Of a stretch of 64,000 nt of DNA, positions 32,001 to 42,505 are shown piece by piece (position 1 is the first letter of the stretch; each line of letters opens with the position of its first letter). Position numbers and translations under genes: made by a program. Source of the stretch: Oikopleura dioica (lineage: Eukaryota; Chordata; Appendicularia; Copelata; Oikopleuridae). Where the stretch lies: NCBI GenBank assembly GCA_907165135.1, contig OU015566.1, forward strand, positions 14,244,157 to 14,308,156. The letters run 5' to 3'. The notes under the pieces are model-generated. The model had not been told where the DNA came from, searched no databases, and saw only the letters and a program-made list of their open reading frames with translations.

Positions 32001-33937
32001 CAAGGCCACGAGTGGGGCTGAGCGTCGTTTCCGCCGATGACTCGGCCCATCATTACTGGTGGATCGAATACGAATCGGTTGTCTTTGCCCTAGTAAGGGG
32101 TATTATGTTGAGTAGTAGTTTCTTTATCATTTAGAAAATTTTTTAAATTTTTTTAAAAATTTTTTGAAATTTTTTTGAATTTTTTTTGAAATTTTTTTGA
32201 AATTTTTTTGAAATTTTTTTGAAATTTTTTTGAAAATTTTTTGAAATTTTTCTGAATGTATTTTTTTTTAATTTTTTGAAAATTTTTTTTGCGAAAAATA
32301 CCTGGTTTTCTTCTAACTGCTGAATATCGGAATTGGAAAGCTTATTCCAGAATCCATCTTCCTCGCTCGGATCCAGATCAAGCGGTTTAGATTGAAACTT
32401 TGGCCCCCTGGATCTGCCAAAGCCAGAAACAATATCTTTGGTGTTATTGTGGAAGCGCGGCGTGAGATCAGCCTCAAAGACCAATTCTTCCTCCGCATCG
32501 ATGTTCTCGAAGCCGGCGTCTGTCAAATCGACCTTGTCATTTTTCGCCGCGCGGTTGGCGAATTTATTCTTTTTGTTTTTGAACTCGGGGTGGGTCTCGT
32601 AGACTTCTTTCATCATTTCGTACCAGTCGGCGGGCGCTAGAACCATTTTTATTTACAGAACGAGCGAGAGCTGTCCTACCATTTTTCTTCGACACTTTTT
32701 CGAGTAGCCCTTCAGTGTGGTCGTAAACCGGACGGCCGCACTTGTCCGCCGCCTGCGACATTGTGATATCGCCCCTTTCACGTCCGCAGATGTAAGGGTG
32801 AATGTCCGAAACCATTCCTAAAATGTTTACCTTCAAAACTTTGCTGAGCTTTCTAATCTAACCTGCTGTCGTCATGAGCCAATCCGAAGAGCTCTCGATC
32901 GTGCTGAACAAAGCCGGTCGTTTTACTTCTTCTCCCTTTCTTGAGCACGATTCTGGAAGCGACTCGATTCCAGAGACGATCCAAGGTCCATCTGGCCGGC
33001 GACAGTAGAGCATCGCCCCGCCTGGTCGCCAGTCACAAATCTTGTTTTCCGTAATTTCGCGGCTCCCAGCGCAGGTAAAGTAGCTGCCAAAATAAAGAGG
33101 GTCGATACTTTCATCTTCAAACTCGTTTTTGCACTTTGAAAAATGCATCGACTTGAATTTGGGTCAACAAGTTCTTGTTTTTAAAAAATCGAATTATCGC
33201 TAGACTCAATTTTCTAGTAGCAATAATGGTTTTTCGAAATACCGTACTAATTGTAAGGCGAAAGAAAAAACATTGATGAAAATATTTATACTAGAGTTGT
33301 TTCTTTTGAAATGAGCGAGTGATCGGTAATCGAATTATTGTTTGAATTAACCTGTTGGTGTCATTTTTTTGTCGAGTGTTATTTCGCTCCGTTTAACCCG
33401 TTTTCCTGAACCGGTCTAACAACTGCTTTTCCATTTCTATTGAGTCCTACGGACGCGCAAACGGTCGTAGTAGGGAAGCAACTAGCATGAGAGCCTTCAT
33501 TTCCAAAACAAGCTGGAAAAGGATAAGGAGCGGAAATGCCATTTTGGCTCACCTGGTTGGAGAGGCTCAGCTCTAGCAAAGTCCATGGCTACTTGAGTTT
33601 TGACCAGAGCAATGTCTTTCTTTGGGAAGTCAAAGTCCGGGTGCACCTGAAGATCCACAACAGCCAATAATTTTTCATTGTAATCGGAAAGGCGGACAAC
33701 TCCGGGAGCAGCTTTGATCTGCGCGTCGGCAAAGTCCCAGCCTTCTTTGAGCACGCAACTGGCGCTTGTGACGATCCAGTTTTCGCTCAAAACAGAGCCG
33801 GAGCAAAGCCACTTTTTGCCATTGTTCTTGACGACGATCGCGGCGAGGGAAGGAAAGTTGCCTGCTTCAGCTTCCAAGCGGCCCATGTCGACGAATTGTT
33901 GGAAGTAGTCGGGTTCTTCTAGCGATCTGTCGCGAAG
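29024..33937 (-). CDS. Secreted polyprotease: inactive trypsin-like domain, active trypsin, Thr tract, CUB
   Basis: Multi-exon minus-strand gene. Domain 1 (33937-32865) is trypsin-like but lacks catalytic residues: TSASC replaces TAAHC, and DWRPGGAML replaces GDSGGPL, although DIALV is kept. A linker of about 100 polar residues follows (32640-32310). Domain 2 (32100-30070) is an active-type trypsin: activation site [43 protein letters not shown] and WGVGCG. Then come a tract of about 40 Thr (29791-29916), a Lys-rich run and a CUB-like domain ([20 protein letters not shown], then FVEIKE, CGKKDG, WITSSQ), and a basic tail. Three joins need GA-AG introns (30234-30505, 31690-31852, 33134-33405). 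The 5' exon with the signal peptide is unresolved; a candidate exon lies at about 34127-34215. A processed extracellular protease, perhaps of house or mucus secretion or immunity, is a guess. Confidence 0.8.
29791..29916 (-). repeat. Threonine-coding tract (ACN)n
   Basis: About 40 consecutive Thr codons use all four ACN forms in irregular order. The mixture argues for selection on the protein (a mucin-like O-glycosylated spacer) and against simple slippage of one trinucleotide. It separates the trypsin and CUB domains. Confidence 0.75.
31075..31205. repeat. Simple repeat of TTTTCGAA words in protease intron
   Basis: About 130 bp of reiterated TTTTTCGAATTTTCG. A similar run occurs at 56890-57080 (K2P intron). 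It is low-complexity, with many TTCGAA palindromes. Confidence 0.7.
32140..32290. repeat. Simple repeat (TTTTTTGAAA)n in protease intron
   Basis: About 150 bp of tandem 10-11 bp TTTTTTTGAAA units fill the intron between the linker exon and the active trypsin domain. Confidence 0.7.
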
Positions 33938-34249
33938 CTAAAAAAGTAAAAGTTTCAATCGGATTATTTTTTGAATATTTGAAATTTTTGAAGCCAGTGG
34001 AACGAGAATTACACGCATATAAGTAGTTCTAGTTCGGAGTAACAAAAGAACTGGTCCTTGGAATTCTTTTCTTTTGAAAAAAATCAAATGTAGAAAAAAG
34101 AGAGATGAAAAAACAACGTCTCGCGCGGCGATTTTCTTTTTCAAGTCGTTTTCTGCTTCGGCGAAGAAATTTTTGATCCAGTTGGATTGAGCCTCGCCGC
34201 CGATTAAAACAATATTGGAACAAGTGGATCAGGTCAGACATAAATTCAA

Positions 34250-34640
34250 TCCATTACCCAACGGAGCCTCGCAAGCCTCCACGGACAGATGTTCGCGGAA
34301 AAACATGGACGATTTCAAATAACTCGTTCAAAAATTTTTTCTAACACCCCCTTTTTTTGTGCTCATTTGAAAGAGCGTGAAAAACTGGTCCAGAAAATGC
34401 TGGTCTTATCATCGGTGACGTCACGAGTGGCGCGCGGGCGCCCCCTAAAGGTCTAATTAGGTCAATTGCGGGCTACGCGATTTCTCCGGTCATGCATATC
34501 GCACATGCATGGTTAGCATCTAGAATTGATCGTCGTGAGCAGGGCTACATGTCCCGGCCAAAATCGTCAAAATCGGACCACGTCTTCACCAGCTGGTTGA
34601 CCGGCAAATATCTCAAAATGACAAAATCACTTACTTTTGA
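34250..34640. other. Non-coding region at the start of the element-rich stretch
   Basis: No supported gene. It includes a GC-rich segment with CGCGCGGGCGCCCCCT (34430-34445) and a TGACGTCA site (34410-34417, CRE-like). Confidence 0.25.
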
Positions 34641-34649
34641 TAAAGGCAA

Positions 34650-35750
34650 CCTACCGATGGAAGTAGGGGGTTGCCCCGGACTCGAGCCCGAATTACTGCC
34701 GTATTCGGCCACTAAGTGCCGGAGGACCTCCCTGAGGACTCCTCTGCTGGAAGAAAAGCTGCTGGAAGACTAATATTAAAATATATAAATACAAATAAAA
34801 TTTAAAGCCATGATTGGCTAGTAATTGCCGTATTCAGCAACTAAGTGCCGGAGGACCTCCCGGAGGACCCTCTGCTGGAAGAAAAGCTGCTGGAAGACCA
34901 ATTTTTAAAAATAAAAATACAAATATAAAGCCTGGATTGGCTAAATATTGTCTAATAAGCCGCATTTAGCTACTTTTGCCGGATGACCTCCCGGAGGACC
35001 CGCCAACTGAAAAACCGACTGCTCGTAAGCCAATATTTAGAAAAAATAAATAAAAAGCCTTGCCACAATTGGCAAAACTCGATCACTTTAGTTCATATGA
35101 CAGTTCATACTTTTCAATCAGACTCAAAGCGAAGCCGACCCGAAGGGAGGCCAATCCCGTTCATTCTTTTCAATCAGAGTAAATGCGAAGCCGACCCGAA
35201 GGGAGGCCGCGCCTTCATTCCTTTCAATCAGACTCAGGGCGAAGCCGACCCGAAGGGAGGCCACGCCCGTTCATTCTTTTAAATCAGAGTAAGGGCGAAG
35301 CCAATCCGAAGGGGACGCCAATCCCGTTCATTCTTTTCAATCAGAGTAAGGGCGAAGCCGACCCGAAGCTCCTCTGGTGGAAGAAAAGCTGCTGGAAGAC
35401 TTATATTAAAAATATAAATACATATAAAATTTAAAGCCATGATTGGCTAGTTATTGCCGTATTCAGCCACTAAGTGCCAGGCGACGGTTAGGCTTCGCCC
35501 TTACTCTGATTTAAAAGAATGAACGGGATTGGCCTCGCCTTCGGGTCGGCTTCGCCCTTACTCTGATTTAAAAGAATGAACGGGCGTGGCCTCCTTCGGG
35601 TTGGCTTCGCCCTGACTCTGATTGAAAGGAATGAAGGCGCGGCCTCCCCTTCGGGTCGGCTTCGCATTTACTCTGATTGAAAAGAATGAACGGGATTGGC
35701 CTCTCTTCGGGTCGGCTTCGCCCTGACTCTGATTTTAGTCATTGACTTGT
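34650..35750. mobile_element. Composite repeat element sharing modules with the 21.7-25.0 kb element
   Basis: Three GGAGGACCTCCC..GGAGGAC modules with AAAAGCTGCTGGAAGAC (34720-35030) are followed by five direct copies of a unit GGGCGAAGCCGACCCGAAGG / GAGGCC...TTCATTCTTTTCAATCAG (35110-35370). The same units then appear inverted (35485-35740: CCTTCGGGTCGGCTTCGCCC). So the second half forms a very large inverted repeat. No protein-coding gene is credible. Ends are not defined. Confidence 0.65.
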
Positions 35751-36084
35751 TCAGTTTTTTGCCGCGCTCGTCATTAATCTTAAACTGTGGCTGCGCTGTG
35801 ATGATGTAAATTTAACGGGAAGCGAGCTTGAATCTGCGAATTAAACTAAAGAAAGGTCCTTTGTTTTAGTTGTTTTGAGGTCGAGCGGTCCAAGAACTGG
35901 ACAGTGTATAAAAATCATGTAAGGCTCAATTTCCGAAACCGCAATTGACAATTGTGATAAATTCTTTTTCTGCAGAAGCTCATTAATTTTAAATGAAACT
36001 AAAAACAAGTCTCAAAAAATGTGATATTGTAAATATCATCTTGAAGTTCTTGGGCCGCTGAGGGGCTATGGGGCTCTATGAGCC

Positions 36085-36250
36085 AATCAGATGCCGGTAT
36101 TTTCTGTCTCAGCCAATCAAAATCCTCCATCTTTTGTCTTAGCCAATCAGAAGCCGGTATCTTTTGTCTAAGCCAATCAGAAGCCAGTATTTTCTGTCTC
36201 AGCCAATCAAAAGCCTGTATCTTTCGTCTAAGCCAATCAGAGAGGAGGAA
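36085..36250 (+). repeat. ~30-bp tandem array containing AGCCAATCAGA
   Basis: Six units of about 30 bp with the core AGCCAATCAGAAGCCGGTAT and TTTTGTCT spacers. The CCAAT word is the most constant part. It is a dense member of the CCAAT-word arrays found across the second half of the window. Confidence 0.75.
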
Positions 36251-36993
36251 ACCTCTCAGGACCCCGTACCTCTCAGTTTTTGGCTATTCTAGCATCACAG
36301 ACTGTAGCTACCATGATGTCTTCTTACAGTCTTATCACGTGACTATTCACGTTGTTCTGCAATGTTGATTTATTTTCCAACCCTGTAGCCCAACTTATTA
36401 ATTTTCCATCTGGAAATTGACAAATTTCATGTTTGTTTGAAAATATCTTGTGACATAATTACAAGTGCTTCTCATGTTTCTCACGTCGCTTAATTTCTAG
36501 CTGGCTAGATGTAAAACTGTAGGAGGTCAGTTGCAGGCACACAGGGCGCTAGAATGAAAACAAGCGGAGAATACGGAGTATTGAGCAACTATTTTTTTAA
36601 TACGGGATTAGAGCGAGATAAGCTCCGCCCTCGAGAGTCGCAAATTATCCTCTCAATAATCTCAGCCAGCCTCAATCCAACGTGAAAACCGACTACTGTC
36701 ATTGCCAGTCAAAACTCAAAACGACGGGAAATGAATAAGAAGGAAGCTCGCTTGACGGAACTACCAACTTAATTTGAACTTATCTGAACGCGGCGATTCT
36801 CCGCGCACAAATCCGATTCAGGACTTCAAAAATTTTTTAGAAATTGACATCTAAAATCTCAAATGAAAAAAAAAATAAGAATATTTTTTAAAATTATCAA
36901 CAATTAAAATTATTTTTTAAAAATATTAAAAAAAAAATTGAATAAATAAAAAAGTTTTATTTATTAATTTTTTGAATTATTTAAAAAAATAAT

Positions 36994-37337
36994 TTAAGGA
37001 CCCCCCCCGTCAACAAATTTCTTCAAAAAATCGAAAATTTCAAAACAACCATATTTTGGCTTCTTAGTGTGCCTAGAAGTTCAATACGTCATAAAAACTT
37101 GTTCTGACCACTTTTTGACCAACGAAAATCTGAAATTTCAGCAAAATTGGGACTTTTTCGTCATTTTTCGTCAAAAGTCCAATTTTCAAACGCGATTTTG
37201 AGGGTATTAGAGTCGAGATAGACCCCCAAAAAATGAAGCCTCAAAATCGTTTTTTGACCTGTAGAATCCATTTCCGGGGTCAAAATTATGAGATTCCGAA
37301 AATAGATTTTTCGAAAATTGTTGACGGGGGTCCTTAA
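36994..37337. repeat. MITE-like element bounded by TTAAGGACCCCC...GTCAACAA
   Basis: The left end TTAAGGACCCCCCCCGTCAA and right end TTGACGGGGGTCCTTAA are inverted repeats; the interior is AT-rich. A smaller relative lies at 50340-50447, and a single end at 52698-52717. Confidence 0.75.
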
Positions 37338-37967
37338 AATAATAATTTTTATAAATTTTTCTTTAAATAAAATTATTTATAGCGTAAAATAATCTTTTTA
37401 TGATTTTTAATGAAAAAGAAGCGAACTTTGGAAGCAGCGCCAATTAGCGATTCTTGATTAGTTAGTTTATCATTTATTTTATAAAGAGGGTGCGAGGCGG
37501 ATTTTCGTGCAAGCTGGTGGCCCTTTCCTGGACACTTCTAAAATATCGGGAGTGGCCTCCTTTTTTGGCTAATTTGAGAATGTAAATATCCTCTTTTCAA
37601 TTCCCTGAACCTTCTAAAATCGCCGATGGAAGTACAGGATGCGCTAAGTGCAAACTTTTTCAGCTCTTTTTTCCCAAAGCATGGCGTAATAATCGTAGTT
37701 TGCAATGTTTGAAAATATTTTACGGCGGACATTTTTCCAATTCGCAAATTGCAAATCGCTAAATTGCAAGACTTCTGGAATCTTTTTCAAGAATCGAGTT
37801 TTTTCGCGGCATTTTTTCCCACAGACCATTTTTTTAATTGACTTTTTATCGTCTATTTTGATAGAAAAGCCGGCAGAATCGACGGAAAATATTGAAAACA
37901 CACATTTAACAAACCAAAAATCGACAAATGAAGATTTTTTGTCAAGTCGGAATGCTTTTCTTCGACA

Positions 37968-37975
37968 TATAAAAA
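37968..37975 (+). promoter_or_regulatory. TATA box upstream of the 38004 small gene
   Basis: TATAAAAAG occurs about 35 bp before the candidate ATG, with no other gene nearby. Confidence 0.35.
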
Positions 37976-38003
37976 GAGCGAAGAAACCGTTTTTATTCGA
38001 AAA

Positions 38004-38308
38004 AATGATGAAATTCAAAATTTTGTTAACCCTCACCCTCTTTTTGAGCATGAGTACAGCTGAGCACGAACTGGATTGGAAAAGCAAAGCGATGAAAAAT
38101 ACATGGAAAAGTACTTTCAAGCCAAACTGCTGAGAGACTTCTCAAAACTCGAAGTAAGCTAGAGTCACTTTTTTAAAATTTGAATTCGCGGTCACGTGTT
38201 TTCAGAAATTGAGAGAAGATGATTTCCCGAAGGAAGAAAAATGCGATCCACTCAATTTTTCTGTCGATCAGATATCAATTCTTTCACTCAATAAAGAATC
38301 ATTTTAAG
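38004..38308 (+). CDS. Small secreted protein, reading frame broken or unresolved
   Basis: A TATA-proximal ATG opens a good signal peptide (MMKFKILLTLTLFLSMSTA) followed by EHELDWKSKAMK and an early stop. A different frame is open from about 38075 (GLEKQSDEKYMEKYFQAKLL), splices over a 51-bp GTAAGC...TTTCAG intron (38154-38204) and ends with KEEKCDPLNFSVDQISILSL. The two halves look like one small secreted protein, but a one-frame break near 38075-38090 separates them. It could be a frameshift mutation (pseudogene), a very small intron I cannot place, or an assembly error. Confidence 0.4.
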
Positions 38309-38760
38309 CTTAAAATTAAAAAAAAAATTATTTAATTGTTAAAATTTCTTTCATAATAAAATGCTCTTCTTTTACAACTGAATTTGAATGAACATTCTAA
38401 CCGACAAAAATCCAATTTGAGAGAATTTCAATTTTGAGAGGATAAATTTGCCGCCGGATTCTAAACCGCATAATGTGTAGCTTGTTATACGTTCTCTCTC
38501 GTCCGTAAAATTGCAACCTTTCAATGCCCTGCTCGTCCGTTTCCGCATTCTACCTATCAACCCACTTTTTCTCTCTCAAAAGGGAGCCCTGCTAATAACC
38601 CCTATTCATTTTTGACCCAGAACATTTAACATTCCATCAGTGTGTTTTTGTCCACGTGCTGAGGTCAGCAACCTTTGAGGAAAACCTGAGTCAGGGTCTA
38701 AAAACGCCGAATGAGAAGTCGCATCGCGGCTTTTTCAAGAAACAAAGCAGCAGGAGGTAA

Positions 38761-38985
38761 ACACTGTACAGGTTAAAGTAAACCTGCCTCAATGGGTTAA
38801 GGCGCTCGATTGAAGGTAAGAAATCGAAAAGCCGCTTGCGGCTTTGAGTACGCAGTACTGAAGCCGCGCTTCGCGCGGCTTTTGTACTTTCTTTCGCTCA
38901 AAGCCGCAAGCGGCTTTTCTATTTCTTACCTTCAATCGAGCGCCTTAACCCATTGAGGCAGGTGTACACTGTACAGGTTAAAGTT
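38761..38985. repeat. Perfect palindromic element with GCCGC core and 19-bp flanking direct repeats
   Basis: Arms from 38783 (CCTGCCTCAATGGGTTAAGG) and to 38962 (its complement) are near-perfect over about 80 bp and include AAGCCGCTTGCGGCTT in each arm, with an inner AAGCCGCGCTTCGCGCGGCTT stem. ACACTGTACAGGTTAAAGT occurs as a direct repeat on both sides (38761 and 38967), which may be a target-site duplication or outer repeat. Confidence 0.8.
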
Positions 38986-39009
38986 AACCCTTAGTGTGCT
39001 AGCCTGAAA

Positions 39010-40560
39010 GTTACTCTTTTTTAAAAGTGCCTGTGTATGCAGCGATTGTGAACTTTTTGTTTCTGCGGCATACGTTTCTAAATAGGTTCAAATTGTCCAA
39101 ACAGGAGCACATAAAGTGTAAATATTGGGAGCAGAGGTAAATCGCCGATCCTTGTTTTGGCAATTCGGGCACTCGGCGCGGCGCAAATCTCTCGCAAAAT
39201 AAATCTATTTTACCCGTAAATAGCCACCGCCAGTTGTAAATTTCCATACTAACGTGGTTAATCCCTGATGGGCCAAATGGGGGAAAATAAATGAGGATCA
39301 CTTGTTTTGCTGTTTGAGCTCGGACGGGATAAACTTTGGAAAGCGAGGAGTTAAATCTTACGTAGAAAATCGAGCTGCTCTACTTCGAAAATCGCTGAAT
39401 CAAGTTTTTGATCGGAAAGTCTTGGTTTTGGAAATCCACTTCAAGTTGCGTCGGCAAAAAACGTGTTCAAGAATTACGAGTCCGTGTCCTTTTGATGATA
39501 AGGTTGACTCAGCGGGGGAAAATTGAAAAACATCGGAAAGATAATGATACTGCCGAGTGACAGTTACCTGTCCCCACTCCGGATCATACTCTTTATTATT
39601 CAAAGGTTTTTACACGTGATCAAACCCGCCGTGGAAAAATTCGTTTTAATTTCTAGCTCGCTTGAGAGTGTTTTTTTCAATAAAAGCGCACGTGGACTTC
39701 GTGGAGCTCAAAAACCTGTGCGGAAAACCTGAGTAAGGCTCTGAAAAAAGGGCTTCTAGGGTATTTACGCTGGCGAAACTGAAGGAAATGGCATCATCAA
39801 GCAATTGATTAGGCGCAAGTTGGGCGCCACACGCTCCTTTCTTCTGATTTTTCTTGAGCTCCTCCCAGCTAAGCCCTGTTTTGAGGCGTCCATATTTATG
39901 CCCTCATGACGAGAATAAACAAAATTTAATCGCCATTCCTGAGTCGAACTGGCCCCGATTTGATTCGTCTTCTGGCTCATCTGCTTTCGTTTTGAAATCA
40001 CTCCAGGCGAGGAGGGTTGCTTTTACATTGAGTTTTTCCTGTTTTGAGTGAATAAGCGTTTTTGATTGGAGAAAAAAGAAAATCCGCGATTCTGATTGGC
40101 CGAGACGACGATTTATTAAAACAGCCAATCAAACTTGTCTATTTGCTTTTTCGACCAATAAGAAGCCTTTTTTTAAACAGCTCAGCTCAAAAAATAGACT
40201 TTCTAGTGTCAAAACAAATTATCAAATTCTTGAGAACTAGTTTCTTTATTATGACAGCTTCTAATACTAAGACTGCGAAAAATGCCGATTTCGCTGAACG
40301 CACCAAAACGGCCTCCTTTTCTTATTCGTCTCTCACCTGGCCGCTTGTCGGCAAACAGGTTAACGAGCAGTCATCCTTTTTATTTTTGAACATTCTCAGG
40401 AGACTTTTGCCGAGTGTCATAATGCGGTCAGACTAAAGTAGCGAAGTATGCTAGACGAGTAATTTCAAAAATCATTTAATCGCCGAGTTTACTAAATAAG
40501 ATCAACGAAGAAAACGATCTAGCTTTGCGTTTCTTAACGCTTCTTTCGAATTTCAACACG
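39010..40560. other. Gene-poor region with a partial CCTGAG copy and CCAAT words
   Basis: No supported gene. ACCTGTGCGGAAAACCTGAG at about 39713-39732 is an isolated arm of the CCTGAGTCAG family. CCAATCA/CCAATAAGAA words occur at 40095-40165. Confidence 0.3.
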
Positions 40561-40571
40561 ATTTATTTGGA

Positions 40572-40728
40572 GGGTACTGAATTATACCGCCTTGTGCCGC
40601 CTAACGCCGCCTTTTGCCGGCATGCGCTTTTCCGACCGGGCGGCGCTAGGCGGCACAGGGCGGCATACGGCGGCGTGGGGCGGCACAAAGCGGCGTAGGG
40701 GGGCACAAGACGGCACAATTTAGTACCC
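40572..40728. repeat. GCCGCC-rich hairpin element
   Basis: The left end GGGTACTGAATTATACCGCC and right end GGCACAATTTAGTACCC are inverted. The body is reiterated GCCGCCT.. / ..GGCGGCA, so the whole element can fold on itself. Confidence 0.75.
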
Positions 40729-40869
40729 GTCATTTATTTCTTGAAAAATGACTGCCGAAAAGAGCGTTTCTTATTGGTGGAAAATTTGTAAAGAAGATTT
40801 TGATTGGCTCCTCGACTAGGCCTGTCTGTTTGAGCTTCTCTTATTCACCATTGACCTGAAAAGTCATGG

Positions 40870-41215
40870 GTCGATTAATTGTGGGAGTTCCATCAAAATT
40901 GACAGTAGGATCGCCCTCATCGAAAATGTCTAACATGCCACATCTGGCAGAGTGCGCCAGGAATGCCACAGCTCCCCCGAAAAGCTTTTATAAAGATTCC
41001 CGAATTCCCTCTTCATTTCTATCCTCTCTAGAAACATCTCTCTATTTTTCTTTCTGGGATCCCTTAGCTTCATCTTCTCCAGCAGGCTGACGGCGGCTGG
41101 AATGAACACCGTCTCTGAGTTTCCTAATCGCGTAACCGATGCATCTTTCTTGCGGCACTTGTTTAGACGAAATTTGATGTTCAAATCCAATTTGTAAGGA
41201 ATTGCTAATCAATCT
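40870..41215 (-). other. Possible small gene or exons on the minus strand
   Basis: An open minus-strand stretch (41190-41060; FRLNKCRKKDASVTRL) has coding-like composition. A TATAAAAG box at about 40986-40993 precedes an ATG that opens MLDIFDEGDPTVNFDGTPTI, reaching a GTCAAT donor-like site at about 40856. No downstream exon was found. It could be an exon of a gene I cannot complete, or chance. Confidence 0.2.
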
Positions 41216-41338
41216 GTTTTAGCTACTCAAACGTTTCATTTTCTCTTTCAATCATAATTATGAGTCATAATTATGATGATTTAGCAAAGTTGAAGTTTAG
41301 AGGAGCTACCCTGACTCAGGCGTTTAGCAGGATTCAGC

Positions 41339-41563
41339 AACCTGTGTGAAAACCTGAGTCAGGGTTTGAAAGATCTGAAAAGAAAAGCCGCATAGCGGCT
41401 TTTTAAAAAACGAAGCCGCGAAGCGGCTTCGCAAGATTACCATTTTGACCAGCTTTTGATCTCTGGCGAAGCCGCTTCGCGGCTTCGTTTTTTTAAAAAG
41501 CCGCTGCGCGGCTTTTCTTTTCAGATCTTTTGAACCCTGACTCAGGTTTTCGTTACAGATTGC
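41339..41563. repeat. Hairpin element with CCTGAGTCAGGG ends and GCCGC core
   Basis: The outer arms contain AACCTGTGTGAAAACCTGAG ... CTGACTCAGGTTTTCGTTAC, then AAGATCTGAAAAGAAAAGCC and its complement, and an inner double palindrome GAAGCCGCGAAGCGGCTTC. The structure combines the two signature parts of the repeat families in this window. Confidence 0.85.
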
Positions 41564-42322
41564 CGAGACCAGGCGTTTAGAGGTCTATTTATTTGAACCC
41601 ATGGACCGGAAACGGGCGAAAAAGCAGCTAATGTTAGGTTCAAATGAAAGAGAGCCTGTCCGATAGTCGATGTCTCACTGATTAATCCTTAACCTTTTCC
41701 CGCCTCCCCACGCAAGAAGAAAGGTCACGCGTCAGGTCCTTTCTTGTGGCTCGGAGAAAGACCGTCCTTTCGAACTGGAGCATTTCATTCTAATAAAAAA
41801 TTCCACTTGCTTATTTTTATTTTTTGTTCTTTTGGGAACGACATGTTTATAAAACTTAGCAATTCTGACCTCGCTACTCCGCTAGTTCTGAAAAAAAAAT
41901 TGGTAATCAGTCGTGTTGCTCGGTTAATTTTCAAGAGCGTTATTTTCCCAGAAAGATTTTTCGAAAATTCTTTCGCGAAAAAGATTACGTTCCTAAAAAT
42001 GACCATCAAATTAGCATAAATATTTAATATTCGGCTTGTTTTTTGTACAAAATTTGCCGCGTTTGGGTCGATTATCATAATTTGCAAACTTTTAAGAGGG
42101 GGGTCCAAGTCTAAAGCCGCATTATTTGACAGATGGCTCGTTCCGGTGTCCGGCATCAATAATAAATATAAATAACTAGCAGGTGAATTTCAACTTGGAG
42201 CAGCTCTGTTTGTTTGATGCTTACGTTTTGGTGTGAAGAGACAATTTAACTTTGGCCTGTTATATTTATATTCAAGCCAAATTAAGGAGGTAAAAGCCGT
42301 TTAAGTTGGATCATAAGCTACT

Positions 42323-42505
42323 AATTGTCCCTCGTAAGGGAGAAATAAGGGTATCACTCCTTTATGAGTCGAAATGCGCTAGTCTTTTTACACCCTTATT
42401 TGAGATAGCAACTTAAGTAAGGGTATAAAAAAGACATGCGAATTACGATTCATAAAGGACTGATACCCTTATTTCTCCGTTACCAGGGATTACCAGAGGA
42501 CAATT
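42323..42505. repeat. Inverted-repeat element with AAGGGTAT..ACTCCTTTATGA arms
   Basis: AATTGTCC at 42323 and GGACAATT ending at 42505 bound arms of GAAATAAGGGTATCACTCCT and the related complement ending ATACCCTTATTTCTCC. The AAGGGTATCAC word also bounds the element at 54.9 kb. Confidence 0.7.

Larger units (their letters stand above)
36260..38003. other. Gene-poor AT-rich region
   Basis: No supported gene between the CCAAT array and the small secreted-protein candidate at 38004. It contains the AAGGACCCCC element (36994-37337) and long A/T runs (36840-36990). Long open frames on both strands at 37644-38133 mostly overlap each other and lack codon support. Confidence 0.35.

Noticed and set aside
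34665-34700. GGACTCGAGCCCG, resembling a tRNA B box (possible tRNA-derived SINE)
   Set aside because: No A box at proper distance and no foldable cloverleaf was found on either strand.
36085-36250. Regularly spaced repeats that could suggest a CRISPR array
   Set aside because: Eukaryotic context, imperfect repeats, repeat-like spacers and no cas genes; it is a tandem CCAAT-word array.
37644-38120. 158-codon minus-strand frame
   Set aside because: It overlaps the plus-strand TATA box and signal-peptide exon; AT-rich composition explains the openness and there is no recognisable domain.
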